Positions 26,877 to 36,442 are shown, counted from the first letter of the stretch. The stretch is 56,330 nucleotides of DNA from Gammaproteobacteria bacterium (GCA_016191235.1 JACPOZ010000041.1:1-56330); one strand, 5' to 3'. Translations and numbers: made by a program. The notes: generated by a model not told the origin, from the sequence alone.

Positions 26877-27911
26877 TTCACGCTCAAGTTTCACGACATT
26901 CTGCGGTTGTCCGGCAAAGAATCCGCCTATGTTTTCAATCGTTGTTGATAGGCTTCGGTCTAATGTCTCGACGGTGTTGAAGGCATTGTGCGGCGTCAGG
27001 ATAATATTTTCACCCAACTGCAACTGAAAACTGTGCAGCGCCTGCTCAAGCTGCGTTGATGCCAGGTCACGCGGCAGGGGGGCCTGGGCATGGAGCCACA
27101 CCCTTTCCCCCTCGAAACTATCCAGTGCCAGACCGCCAAAATGCCCCTCCGCCTGCAGCCGCGCCAATGCCCGGCTGTCGACCAGCCCCCCGCGCGCGGT
27201 ATTGACCAGCACCGCTCCCGCCTTCAGTGATCGCAGCCGCGCCTCATCGAGCAGGTGAGGCAGGGCGCCGGTATAAGGCAGGTGGAGACTGATGGCATCC
27301 ACCTGTGGCAACAAGGCGTCAAGGTCCAGGTAGACCACGCCATAATCCTGGCTGAGTTGCGCATTGGGCAGGGGATCCCAGGCCAGGATGCGCATGCCGA
27401 AGGCGTGGGCGAAGCGCACTACCCGCGTCCCAACCGGGCCAGTACCGATAATCCCCAATGTCTTGCCGTGCAAATTCTGCCCCGTTAGCCCGATGCGGGA
27501 AAAGTTGCCATTGGAACATCGCTTCAACGTGGGCGTCAGGCGCCGCATCAGGGCGATGAGCAGGCCGAAGGCATATTCCGCTTTTGCGATTTCACCGTAG
27601 TGCGGCACATTGCACACGGTTACCCCGTGCTGCGCCGCCGCCGCCAGATCGACATGATCGAAACCGGAAGAACGTGTCGCCACGAGGCGCAACGCTGGAA
27701 GCCGTTCGCATATCTCCCTGGTGATCGGGCTGTCGGTAAAGATTGAGATCGCTGTACTCTTTTCCGCAAGCGCGGTGTTTTTCAGGCTCAGCGGTTCCTC
27801 CACCAGCCTGGCATCCCAAAACGGATAATTATGAAGCGCCCTGCGCAGCAGCGCGCGCTGATCTTCCGAGACATCGTAAAAGGTGATATCGGCAACCATA
27901 TAGATTCGCAT
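26862..27911 (-). CDS. D-lactate-dehydrogenase-like 2-hydroxyacid dehydrogenase
   Basis: A 349-residue NAD-dependent D-2-hydroxyacid dehydrogenase. The NAD site is GIIGTGPVGTRVVRFAHAFG, catalytic Arg in NTARGGLVDSRAL, Glu in ALDSFEGER and His in LTPHNAFNTVET. The long insert before the His and the overall length resemble D-lactate dehydrogenases. The gene lies next to an Fnr-box promoter and fnr, which would fit a fermentative role, but the gene itself reads away from that box. Substrate not proven. Confidence 0.85.
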   Translation of the reverse strand: MRIYMVADITFYDVSEDQRALLRRALHNYPFWDARLVEEPLSLKNTALAEKSTAISIFTDSPITREICERLPALRLVATRSSGFDHVDLAAAAQHGVTVCNVPHYGEIAKAEYAFGLLIALMRRLTPTLKRCSNGNFSRIGLTGQNLHGKTLGIIGTGPVGTRVVRFAHAFGMRILAWDPLPNAQLSQDYGVVYLDLDALLPQVDAISLHLPYTGALPHLLDEARLRSLKAGAVLVNTARGGLVDSRALARLQAEGHFGGLALDSFEGERVWLHAQAPLPRDLASTQLEQALHSFQLQLGENIILTPHNAFNTVETLDRSLSTTIENIGGFFAGQPQNVVKLERESPLE

Positions 27912-27975
27912 CCGTTAAAAGCATTTTACTAACCGTCTACACCGCGCAGTATGAGGGGTAATAACCACATTTTCC

Positions 27976-28017
27976 TTGATCTATATCAAGGTTTTTTGAG
28001 TTAGCCTGGTATATATT
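27976..28017 (+). promoter_or_regulatory. Fnr box and class II promoter of the hsp20 gene
   Basis: TTGATCTATATCAA (27976-27989) fits the Fnr consensus TTGAT-N4-ATCAA exactly. TATATT at 28012-28017 is placed where the -10 falls if the box is centred at -41.5, the classic activating geometry. Transcription would start near 28024, 32 bases before the Hsp20 ATG. The fnr gene itself lies 700 bases downstream. Confidence 0.75.
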
Positions 28018-28055
28018 GATGCCGTAGTTCCCACTTAAGGAAAAGGAGACATGCC

Positions 28056-28490
28056 ATGACCAATCTTGTGCGTTTTAATCCCTTTGATATCAGTGCCTTT
28101 GACAACAGGCTTGAAGAGTTGATGCGGGACTTTGTCAGGCCATTGCGCCATGAAATGCTGGGCAAGCCGCAGGTTACACTCGATATTTCCGAGAACGACA
28201 AGGCCTACACCGTGCGTGCCGAGATGCCAGGCGTGAACAAAGAGGATATTAATGTAACGATCAATGGCAACCAGGTTGCCATCAGCGCCGAAGTGAAAAA
28301 AGAGAAAGAAGAAAAGGAAGGCGAGAAACTGCTGCGCAGCGAACGCTATTATGGCAGCATGTACCGCAGCTTTACGCTGGCCCAAGACGTGGATGAGACC
28401 GAAAGCCAGGCAAAATATGCTGATGGTGTGTTGACGCTGACGTTGCCGAAAAAGGCGGTGACCGCAGCCAAGAAGCTTGCGATAAAGTGA
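28056..28490 (+). CDS. Small heat-shock protein, Hsp20/alpha-crystallin family
   Basis: A 144-residue holdase chaperone that binds unfolding proteins without ATP. The alpha-crystallin domain runs from about residue 42 (VTLDISENDKAYTVRAEMPG) to the hallmark GVLTLTLPK motif near residue 128; a Lys/Ala-rich tail follows. AGGAG lies nine bases before the ATG. The Fnr box upstream suggests induction when oxygen is lost, unusual for this family, where heat sigma factors are the common control. Confidence 0.92.
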   Translation: MTNLVRFNPFDISAFDNRLEELMRDFVRPLRHEMLGKPQVTLDISENDKAYTVRAEMPGVNKEDINVTINGNQVAISAEVKKEKEEKEGEKLLRSERYYGSMYRSFTLAQDVDETESQAKYADGVLTLTLPKKAVTAAKKLAIK

Positions 28491-28547
28491 GGATGTTTTG
28501 GCGGGGTTGAATCTGGTTTTAGTTGCAAGAGTGCTCACTTAAGGTAG

Positions 28548-28573
28548 GTTGGGTCAAGCGAAGCGGACCCAAC
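28548..28573. repeat. GTTGGGTC/GACCCAAC palindrome
   Basis: GTTGGGTC (28548-28555) pairs with GACCCAAC (28566-28573) around an AAGCGAAGCG loop. This kind of GTTGGGT...ACCCAAC hairpin is a frequent intergenic repeat in proteobacteria. It lies 58 bases after the hsp20 stop codon. No T run follows, so it is a poor intrinsic terminator but could protect the 3' end. Confidence 0.55.
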
Positions 28574-28580
28574 ATTGCAC

Positions 28581-28790
28581 TGGCAACCAGATCTTTCAGC
28601 CCCGCCAGGTCCTTTCTCTCCTCGCGGCTCAGCCGTGCGCACCAAATGCGCAGGGGTAGTGTGAGCAATAAAATAGCGAAAAACTGTCCTCGCTCTCCCA
28701 CTTTTTCGCTACGATCCCCTAAGTCCGACAGGCTGCTAGTGATTTTTATGCGGGATTGGCAGCCAAATCTTTCAGCCCCGCAAGGTCCTT
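28581..28790. repeat. 34-bp direct repeat: duplicated fnr tail
   Basis: The 34 bases at 28581-28614 match 31 of 34 bases at 28757-28790. The second copy encodes the last residues of Fnr (KDLAGLKDLAA on the minus strand); the first lies beyond the fnr stop in the gap and encodes KDLAGLKDLVA in an open minus-strand frame (28519-28701) that has no recognisable function. The 28491-28745 gap thus holds a partial tail duplication and the hairpin at 28548, and no supported gene. Confidence 0.65.
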
Positions 28791-29486
28791 GATCTCGATG
28801 TCCCGGCTATGCACAGTGATGAGCCCTTCCTCCTGAAACTTGCTCAAAAGACGGCTGATGGTTTCAATCGATAGCCCCAGATAATTACCGATCTCCTCGC
28901 GGCTCATGCGTAGATAAAAATGCGTAGGGGAATAGCCGCGCGCGCCAAAGCGCTGGGACAGATTGATCAGGAAGGCCGCCAGACGCTGTGTTGCCTTCAT
29001 GTTGCCGAGCATCAGGATATGCTGCTGTTCTGCAATGATTTCGCGGCTCATCAGCCTGTGTAGCTGGTGTGACAACGCCGGGATGGTGATGCTCAGCTTT
29101 TCCAGGTCGCGAAACGGAATCTCACACACGGCACAGTCTTCCAGCGCCACGGCGTTGTAGTTAAAACGGTTGGCGTTGATCGCCTCGATGCCGAGGAGTT
29201 CGCCTGCCATATAAAAGCCTGTGGTTTTTTCCTGGCCTTCTGCGTCCAGGTCGAAAACCTTGAAAAATCCGCTTTTAATTACAAATAACGAATGAAACGG
29301 GTCGCCCGCGCGGTAGAGATGTTCGCCGCGCCGGTATTTGCGGCGGCTATTGACGATTTGATCCAGGGAGTCCACGTCATCCTGTTTTAGGCCCAAGGGA
29401 AGGCAAAGCTCATACAGGCTGCACGTGCTACAGGATGCCTTGAGATGGGGCAGGCTAACCTTGATAGGGATAGATTGCAGTGGCAT
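28746..29486 (-). CDS. fnr: Fnr-type oxygen-sensing transcriptional regulator
   Basis: A 246-residue CRP/FNR regulator with the [4Fe-4S] ligands of Fnr: the N-terminal cluster CSTCSLYELC (Cys20, Cys23 and Cys29 in the known protein) and a fourth Cys in LEDCAVCEI. The cNMP-fold domain is followed by the helix-turn-helix REEIGNYLGLSIETISRLLSKF, with the Fnr-type recognition helix E..SR. The ATG at 29486 with GGGAGAAAG before it is preferred over an upstream in-frame start. The target box at 27976 lies in the neighbouring hsp20 promoter. Confidence 0.93.
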   Translation of the reverse strand: MPLQSIPIKVSLPHLKASCSTCSLYELCLPLGLKQDDVDSLDQIVNSRRKYRRGEHLYRAGDPFHSLFVIKSGFFKVFDLDAEGQEKTTGFYMAGELLGIEAINANRFNYNAVALEDCAVCEIPFRDLEKLSITIPALSHQLHRLMSREIIAEQQHILMLGNMKATQRLAAFLINLSQRFGARGYSPTHFYLRMSREEIGNYLGLSIETISRLLSKFQEEGLITVHSRDIEIKDLAGLKDLAANPA

Positions 29487-29784
29487 AAGACTTTCTCCCT
29501 TCCTTTTTTCCCCGCTTTCCACCTATGAATGGTACACGGTTTTTGATCTGGCCTAAAGGCCACCTTTAGCATGAAAAAATGTACGGCGTATTACAGGCGG
29601 TATGTTATGGCCTTTGGAGGGGTGCAGCATCGGCCGGTATTATGCCTATACAGGGGGCCGCTGGGGAATGGAGCAAAGCCGGAATGCCGCGTAAGCATTT
29701 CTCCTACACAAACTGGGGGTGCGCGGGAAGGCAAGTTTTATATCGAACTCTTCTATAATCTAGAATACTCCGGGAACTTGATCT

Positions 29785-30603
29785 GTGACCTCATACCATA
29801 AAATGACCAAGGCAGAACTGATTCGGCAAATCGAATCACTGCAAGCCCAGATGAGTGGGGGCCATCCGCAGGATGCGCGGCTCCATCCGATGGGCAAATA
29901 CGGAAAAGCCAGGCTGGCGCAGGAGGAATTAAAGCCTTCCGTCCAGAACTTGCGTGAATTGTCTTCCCATCTGCAAACCGCTCTGGAGGAGGAGCGTACC
30001 CGCATCGCACGCGAGATTCACGACGAATTGGGCGCCATGCTCACGGCGATCAAGATGGAATTGAGCTGGCTCGCCAAAGTCATGGCGAAATCCCGAAATT
30101 TTCCCGCCGAACGCGCCGCTAGTGTTATCGGCCATGTGGATTCCGCCATCCAAACGGTAAAGAAGATTGCTACCGATCTGCGGCCGAGTATCCTCGACAA
30201 TCTCGGCCTGTGGGCGGCCATCGAATGGCAGGCGCAGGAATTTCAGAAAAGGATGGGGATACCCTGCGCGCTGGAAATGGATGCGCCGGAGATGGAGATG
30301 GACCGGGATCTGTCCAGCGCGATTTTCCGCATCTTTCAGGAAACGCTCACCAATATCACGTGCCATGCCGGTGCAAGCCGGGTGGCTGTCAAAGCGCAGA
30401 CTTGCGCCGGTGGAGTCATGATTACAGTATCCGACAATGGTAAGGGAATCGCCCCCGCCGACATGGCGAATGGGAAATCATGGGGGATTGTGGGCATGCG
30501 TGAGCGCGCCAGGTACTTTGGTGGGGAACTCAATAGTACCGGTACGCCGGGGCATGGGACGACGGTTGTCCTGCGTATGCCACTGGAGGAAAAACATGAA
30601 TGA
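29785..30603 (+). CDS. Soluble NarX/DegS-like sensor histidine kinase
   Basis: A 272-residue histidine kinase without membrane segments or a recognisable sensor domain. A coiled coil (about 40-72) leads into the HisKA_3 box EERTRIAREIHDELGAML with His79, followed by KIATDLRPSILDNLGL and a HATPase domain (IFRIFQETLTNI, VSDNGKGI, WGIVGMRERA). It starts at GTG 29785, or at ATG 29803; TATAAT lies at 29754-29759. The 3' end overlaps the regulator gene by 8 bases, so the two are a coupled pair. Confidence 0.9.
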   Translation: MTSYHKMTKAELIRQIESLQAQMSGGHPQDARLHPMGKYGKARLAQEELKPSVQNLRELSSHLQTALEEERTRIAREIHDELGAMLTAIKMELSWLAKVMAKSRNFPAERAASVIGHVDSAIQTVKKIATDLRPSILDNLGLWAAIEWQAQEFQKRMGIPCALEMDAPEMEMDRDLSSAIFRIFQETLTNITCHAGASRVAVKAQTCAGGVMITVSDNGKGIAPADMANGKSWGIVGMRERARYFGGELNSTGTPGHGTTVVLRMPLEEKHE

Positions 30604-31240
30604 CAAGATCATAAAAATACTCCTTGTGGAGGATCACGCCATCGTGCGCGAGGGTCTCAAACTCATGCTGGAAGGGGCCGAGGACATACAGGTGGTAGGA
30701 GAGGCCGCAAATGGCAATGATGCGATCCAGTGGTTGCGCAAAGACCGCCTGAACATGGTGCTGCTGGACATCTCGCTGCCCGGAAAGAGCGGGCTGGAGG
30801 TGCTGAAACGCATCCAGATCGAAAGACCTGGATTGCCGGTACTTATCCTCAGCATGTATCCCGAAGACCAATATGCGGTGCGGGTGCTGAAGGCAGGTGC
30901 GGCCGGTTATCTGAGCAAGGAAAGCGCGCCCGGGCAACTGGTTAAGGCTATCCGCAAGGTGGCCCATGGTGGGAGGTACATAAGCGAGTATGCCGCCGAG
31001 AGACTGGCGGGGGAGCTGGATTTCAAGCCGGTGAATGCCCCCCATGAACTCCTGTCCAACCGCGAACTCGAAATTCTGTGCAAGATAGCCTCAGGTAAAA
31101 CCCCGGCCCAGATCGCCGAGGAATTGCATTTGAGCATAAAAACCATCGGCACCTACCGCGCACGAACACTGCGGAAAATGAACATGAAAAATACCGCAGA
31201 GTTGATCCGCTATGCGATAAAAAATGGGCTGGTCATATGA
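30596..31240 (+). CDS. NarL/LuxR-type response regulator
   Basis: A 214-residue two-domain regulator. The receiver has the acidic pair in LLVEDHAIV, phospho-acceptor Asp58 in LLDISLPGKSG, and Lys108 in AGYLSKESAP. The LuxR-type helix-turn-helix spans about 150-210 (LSNRELEILCKIASGKTPAQ). The start at 30596 with GAGG seven bases before it is preferred over an in-frame extension inside the kinase. It is the partner of the kinase at 29785; its regulon is unknown. Confidence 0.92.
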   Translation: MNDKIIKILLVEDHAIVREGLKLMLEGAEDIQVVGEAANGNDAIQWLRKDRLNMVLLDISLPGKSGLEVLKRIQIERPGLPVLILSMYPEDQYAVRVLKAGAAGYLSKESAPGQLVKAIRKVAHGGRYISEYAAERLAGELDFKPVNAPHELLSNRELEILCKIASGKTPAQIAEELHLSIKTIGTYRARTLRKMNMKNTAELIRYAIKNGLVI

Positions 31241-31284
31241 TTCGGCCTTTGGTGTAGGAGCGAGCTTGCCCGCGATGTCCGCCC

Positions 31285-32079
31285 CTATTTATTCCCAGCC
31301 GCCTGCCTGAACAGATTAAAGAAGTTGGCCGTGGTGATCTCCGCAATTTCTTCTAGCGGCACGCCGCGCAGCGCGGCGATTTGTTCCGCAACGTAGCGCG
31401 TGTAGGCGGGCTGGTTGGTCTTGCCTCGGTAGGGGAGGGGGGCGAGGTAGGGGGCGTCGGTCTCCACCAGTATCCGGTCGGCAGGCATGCGCGCGGCGAC
31501 TTCTTTTAGTTCCCGGGCGCTGTTGAATGTTACGATGCCTGAAAATGAGATGTAAAAATTCAGGTCCATCGCCTGCTGGGCGGTCTCCCAATCCTCCGTG
31601 AAACAATGCATCACGCCGCCCACCTGGTCGGCGCCTTCCTCGCGCAGCAGGCGCAGGGTGTCCTGCTTGGCCTCGCGGGTATGCACTATCAATGGCTTGC
31701 CGGTTATCTTCGCGGCGGCGATGTGGCGGCGGAAGCGCTCGTGCTGCCATTCGAGGCCGCCTTCGTTGCGGAAATAATCCAGGCCGGTTTCACCGATGGC
31801 GACGACTTTGGAATCCTGCGCCAGCGTTACCAGTTCCTCCGCGCTGGGTTCATGGCCCTCCCGCTCATTGGGATGGACGCCCACCGAGGCGAACACGTGA
31901 TCGTACTGTTTCACCAGCGACAGCATGGCCGGATAGCTCTTCATGTCGATGGAGACGCACAGCATATGCCCGACGCCGTACTCGCGCGCGGTTTGCATCA
32001 CGGCGTCCATGTCGCCGCCAAGGGCGGCGAGGTCGAGACGGTTGAGGTGGCAGTGGGAGTCAACGAGCAAGGCGGGCAT
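31285..32079 (-). CDS. TatD-family metal-dependent hydrolase
   Basis: A 264-residue TIM-barrel hydrolase of the TatD/YcfH group. Metal ligands are seen in order: DSHCHLNRL, GVHPNE, AIGETGLDY, IVHTREA, HCFTE and ETDAPYLAP. Family members are DNases or D-aminoacyl-tRNA/phosphatase-like hydrolases; YcfH itself has no settled substrate. It ends the tmk-holB-PilZ-tatD set but is separated from the PilZ gene by a 160-bp MITE-like element. Confidence 0.93.
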   Translation of the reverse strand: MPALLVDSHCHLNRLDLAALGGDMDAVMQTAREYGVGHMLCVSIDMKSYPAMLSLVKQYDHVFASVGVHPNEREGHEPSAEELVTLAQDSKVVAIGETGLDYFRNEGGLEWQHERFRRHIAAAKITGKPLIVHTREAKQDTLRLLREEGADQVGGVMHCFTEDWETAQQAMDLNFYISFSGIVTFNSARELKEVAARMPADRILVETDAPYLAPLPYRGKTNQPAYTRYVAEQIAALRGVPLEEIAEITTANFFNLFRQAAGNK

Positions 32080-32113
32080 GGTTTACAACTCTTCGCTGAT
32101 TTATCCCCCCCTA

Positions 32114-32273
32114 GTGGTCTGCTTCGTAAATAACGAAACATAAAACGGCGTCTTTTGACGCATGGCCGCGTTGCAACTCCTCGCCATAGCTACGGCTATG
32201 ACTCGTCGTTGCGTCTTGCCCTGCGCCAAAATCCATCCGTTTTATTTGTTCCGCCATTTACGAAGCAGACCAC
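32114..32273. mobile_element. 160-bp MITE-like palindromic element
   Basis: Perfect 18-bp terminal inverted repeats: GTGGTCTGCTTCGTAAAT at 32114-32131 and its reverse complement at 32256-32273. Inside are further inverted pairs (TAAAACGG 32141-32148 with CCGTTTTA 32237-32244) and a central hairpin CATAGC-TAC-GGCTATG. No open frame is present. It lies between the PilZ and tatD genes of one operon and probably folds in the transcript. Confidence 0.75.
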
Positions 32274-32306
32274 CAGCAAAAGGGGGGTAGGGGGATTTTG
32301 GGGGCG

Positions 32307-32693
32307 TCACATGGTATGCGTAGGGCGGCCCGATGTCAGCGTCCCCGCCAGGTAGGTTTCGATCTTCTTGCGCGCCAGGTCGCTCTCCGGATCGCTGCCG
32401 AATTGCACGCCTATCCCGGTAATCCGGTTGCCTTGTGCGCCTTTCGGGGTGATCCAGACGACGCGCCCCGCCACCGGAATTTTTTCGGTCTCTTCCATGA
32501 GCGTGAGCAGCAGGAAGACTTCGTCGCCGATCTTGTAGGGTTTATTGGTGGGAATAAACAGCCCGCCGTTTTTGACATACTGCATATAAGAGGCATATAA
32601 GGCGTTCTTGTCCTTTATTGCGAGCGACAGTATGCCCTGCCGCTGCGCTGCCGGGGTGGCTTGGGTAGCGTTTGAGTTTTCTTCTTCAGCCAT
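32307..32693 (-). CDS. PilZ-domain protein (type IV pilus/c-di-GMP type)
   Basis: A 128-residue protein with a single PilZ domain: KNGGLFIPTNKPYKIGDEVF, then VAGRVVWITPKG and GIGVQF. It lacks the RxxxR and (D/N)xSxxG c-di-GMP-binding motifs of canonical members, as does the PilZ protein of Pseudomonas needed for type IV pili. The gene lies directly after holB, which is where that PilZ type is found. The ATG at 32693 is preferred; a longer in-frame start lies within holB. Confidence 0.9.
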   Translation of the reverse strand: MAEEENSNATQATPAAQRQGILSLAIKDKNALYASYMQYVKNGGLFIPTNKPYKIGDEVFLLLTLMEETEKIPVAGRVVWITPKGAQGNRITGIGVQFGSDPESDLARKKIETYLAGTLTSGRPTHTM

Positions 32694-32695
32694 GT

Positions 32696-34326
<1,631 letters not shown>

Positions 34327-34418
34327 TCAATACTCCGGACAAATCACGCTGATAGTTTGGCAGGGTAATATGTCCGGCGGAAAATAAAAAGCCTTCCGGT
34401 GTGGCGGTGAGGGGAAAA

Positions 34419-35411
34419 TCAAGCAGCAGGTTTGATGGAGTCAGCCGCGATCACAAAAGGATCGGCGTAAATATCCTTCATCGATGCGCCGGTAAGAAAG
34501 GCTTTTTTCCTGGTGGTGGCCACCATGGTGGGATGGCCGCAGAGAAAGACGCGCCAGCCGGTTAATTTGGGCAGGTGTGAAAAGGCCACTTGTTCAGCGC
34601 GCCCGGCGGCAAATCCTTTCGGTATGTTCGGACCAGATAAGCAGGGGGTGTAGCTCAGGTTGGGATATTGTTCTGCCAGCTCGAGAAGTTCATTGATCAG
34701 GTACAAGCCGGACGCATCGCGGCTGCCATGATACAGGTGGATCGGTCCGGTGTGGCCCTGTTCCAGGGCGTCGCGTGCGATGCCCCACAAGGGGGCAAGT
34801 CCCGATCCCGTGCCGATCAATAACAACCCTTGATCTGGCTGGCCCGGCAAGTAAAACCCTTGTCCCGTCGGCCCGGATATTTCCAGCGTATCCCCTGTTT
34901 TTAGGATGTCATGAATCCAGCCGCTCATGCGTCCCTCCGGCAGGCGGCGGATATGCAGTTCCAGCGGTTCCTCAAGTTGCGGCAGGCTCGCAATGGAATA
35001 GCTGCGTACCAGGCCGTCATCACGGTGCAACTGCACAAACTGTCCGGGACGGTAATCGAGGGGGAGGGTGCATCCCAGTCTCAAGCGAGTGATATTGCCT
35101 CCCAGCACTTCTTTTGCCAAAACCGTTACCCTGGTTCTGGCGCCGACTTCGGCATCAGGCAGGGCGACCTTGAGATCATTGGTGGGTTTGCACACACAGG
35201 CCAGAAAGTAATTCTGTACCCGCAGGGTTTCTTTCAGCCCCTGCTGCGCGGCCAGCGGTACCTCACCTTCAACGGCACGCATCAGGCAGGTTTGACAAAT
35301 ACCGCTACGGCAGGAGGATGGAATAGGTACACCATGGCTTGTCAGGCAATCCAGGACGGATTCATTGCCCTGACATGTGTAACTTTGTTTTTCAAAGAAG
35401 ATACGTGGCAT
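34419..35411 (-). CDS. Ferredoxin-fused flavoprotein reductase (CDP-6-deoxy-glucoseen-reductase-like)
   Basis: A 330-residue electron-transfer protein. The N-terminal [2Fe-2S] ferredoxin domain has CRSGICQTC and a fourth Cys in YFLACVC. Then come an FAD domain (RPGQFVQLHRDDGLVRSYS, the RxYS motif) and an NAD domain (LLIGTGSGLAPLWGIARDAL; FLCGHPTMV). Such reductases pass electrons from NAD(P)H to oxygenases or heme proteins. The neighbour is a truncated hemoglobin on the same strand, 197 bases upstream, which makes it a possible partner. Confidence 0.85.
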   Translation of the reverse strand: MPRIFFEKQSYTCQGNESVLDCLTSHGVPIPSSCRSGICQTCLMRAVEGEVPLAAQQGLKETLRVQNYFLACVCKPTNDLKVALPDAEVGARTRVTVLAKEVLGGNITRLRLGCTLPLDYRPGQFVQLHRDDGLVRSYSIASLPQLEEPLELHIRRLPEGRMSGWIHDILKTGDTLEISGPTGQGFYLPGQPDQGLLLIGTGSGLAPLWGIARDALEQGHTGPIHLYHGSRDASGLYLINELLELAEQYPNLSYTPCLSGPNIPKGFAAGRAEQVAFSHLPKLTGWRVFLCGHPTMVATTRKKAFLTGASMKDIYADPFVIAADSIKPAA

Positions 35412-35490
35412 GGCGAACCGTGTTGGGGGTCAAGCAAGAACAACTTGGCGGGTTAGTTGCGGGTGATGGCCTCTGAGCTATCTTGTTAAA

Positions 35491-35565
35491 TTCACCCCCT
35501 TCCCGTTTGATGGAGAAAGGTGGGGTGGAAGGGGAGCCTTCCTCCGCCAAGGGAAAGGGGATGAA
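35491..35565. repeat. Palindromic element, TTCACCCCCTTCCC ... GGGAAAGGGGATGAA
   Basis: The arms 35491-35504 and 35551-35565 pair with one or two mismatches, and the centre has further G/C-rich runs (GGTGGGGTGGAAGGGG). It fills the gap between the hemoglobin and reductase genes (35412-35608) and shows no gene. The same design, CACCCCCTCTCCC...GGGAGAGGGTG, recurs at 44066-44132. It belongs to the class of small intergenic repeats. Confidence 0.65.
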
Positions 35566-35608
35566 ATCTCAAATAGAAGATGCCCGAGGCAATCGGTGTG
35601 TGCTTATA

Positions 35609-35977
35609 TCAGCGGCACAACACATCGTTGCGGGTGCTGCCCGCAATCGTCATGACCTCGGCAATCAACTCGGCAGGCACGTTAAGCTCTTTAAGTGTGG
35701 CTTGAAGATGCCCTGCTACTGCATCGAAATGGCTGTCATTAAGGCCGCGTGCCACCAGGGGGGCGTGAGCTGCGCGCATGTCTTTGCCGGTATAGTTATG
35801 TGGGCCGCCGAAGGCCATGGTCAGGAAGGCTTTTTGCTTGGCAGCCTGCTTGTCCATGTCGACCCCTTCGAAAAAAGAGCTGATACGGTCATCACTCAAA
35901 ACTTTGCGATAGAAAATATCCACCGCTGCATCCACCGCTGCATTGCCGCCCAGTTTCTCAAACAGACTTGTGCTCAT
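35609..35977 (-). CDS. Group 1 truncated hemoglobin
   Basis: A 122-residue 2-on-2 globin. The start STSLFEKLGGNAAVDAAVDIFY, the FF in ISSFFEGVDM, and the proximal His in RAAHAPLVARGLNDSHF are typical of trHbN. Group 1 proteins oxidise NO with bound oxygen to nitrate. The adjacent flavoprotein reductase could supply electrons. A possible NsrR-type dyad lies in its promoter region. No separate metabolic gene connects it, so NO detoxification is inferred. Confidence 0.92.
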   Translation of the reverse strand: MSTSLFEKLGGNAAVDAAVDIFYRKVLSDDRISSFFEGVDMDKQAAKQKAFLTMAFGGPHNYTGKDMRAAHAPLVARGLNDSHFDAVAGHLQATLKELNVPAELIAEVMTIAGSTRNDVLCR

Positions 35978-36160
35978 GAAGAATTTCCTCAGTTGTGAAA
36001 TGTATAAAAATCCATGCTCAATAACAGGTTAATAATCCTTACGCCCCACTACAGAATTCTTGCTAAAGTGCGTTTGCGAATTGCGAGAACATGTTCAGCT
36101 GTTTGATAGTGCTGTCCTGTATCGTCAGGCAGCGGAACATTCTTAACGTATATTTATTTA

Positions 36161-36177
36161 ATGTATAAAAAATACAT
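36161..36177 (-). promoter_or_regulatory. Candidate NsrR-type operator upstream of the truncated hemoglobin
   Basis: ATGTAT-AAAAA-ATACAT is a perfect dyad with the 5-base spacing of known NsrR sites (ATGCAT-TTNAA-ATGCAT). On the minus strand it overlaps a plausible promoter, TTGCCC-16 bases-TATACA. It lies 184 bases before the hemoglobin start. The rest of the 35978-36442 gap holds only a GTAGGGTG/CACCCTAC hairpin (36274-36298). nsrR is not in the window. Confidence 0.45.
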
Positions 36178-36273
36178 GTTAATGGGCAAAAAATAAGGCC
36201 TTTTCTGGGCCGTCAAATCGGTTCACTTATGAGACGCGGCCATTAATTCCATTTCTAAATCAATAGCGGAATC

Positions 36274-36298
36274 GTAGGGTGTGTGGGATGCACCCTAC
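36274..36298. repeat. GTAGGGTG/CACCCTAC hairpin
   Basis: GTAGGGTG (36274-36281) pairs with CACCCTAC (36291-36298) around a 9-base loop. This is a common short intergenic palindrome in proteobacteria. It lies downstream of the phosphorylase gene and upstream of the hemoglobin promoter. No T run follows on either strand close enough to make a convincing terminator. Confidence 0.5.
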
Positions 36299-36442
36299 AT
36301 AATTACTGGTGTTGTGAAATAGAATTCCAATAAAATGTACTTGAAATAAACTTTAAATGGAAATAGTCGCGTTGTCAACAAGGGAAATAGTTGAGCGAGT
36401 TACTCTGGCAATCCTCATCCGTGAGGTTCCCAGAGATCCCTT

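Noticed and set aside
28519..28701. A 60-codon minus-strand frame downstream of fnr
   Set aside because: Resembles Fnr only in the 34-bp duplicated tail; no start signal; reported as a repeat and not as a gene.
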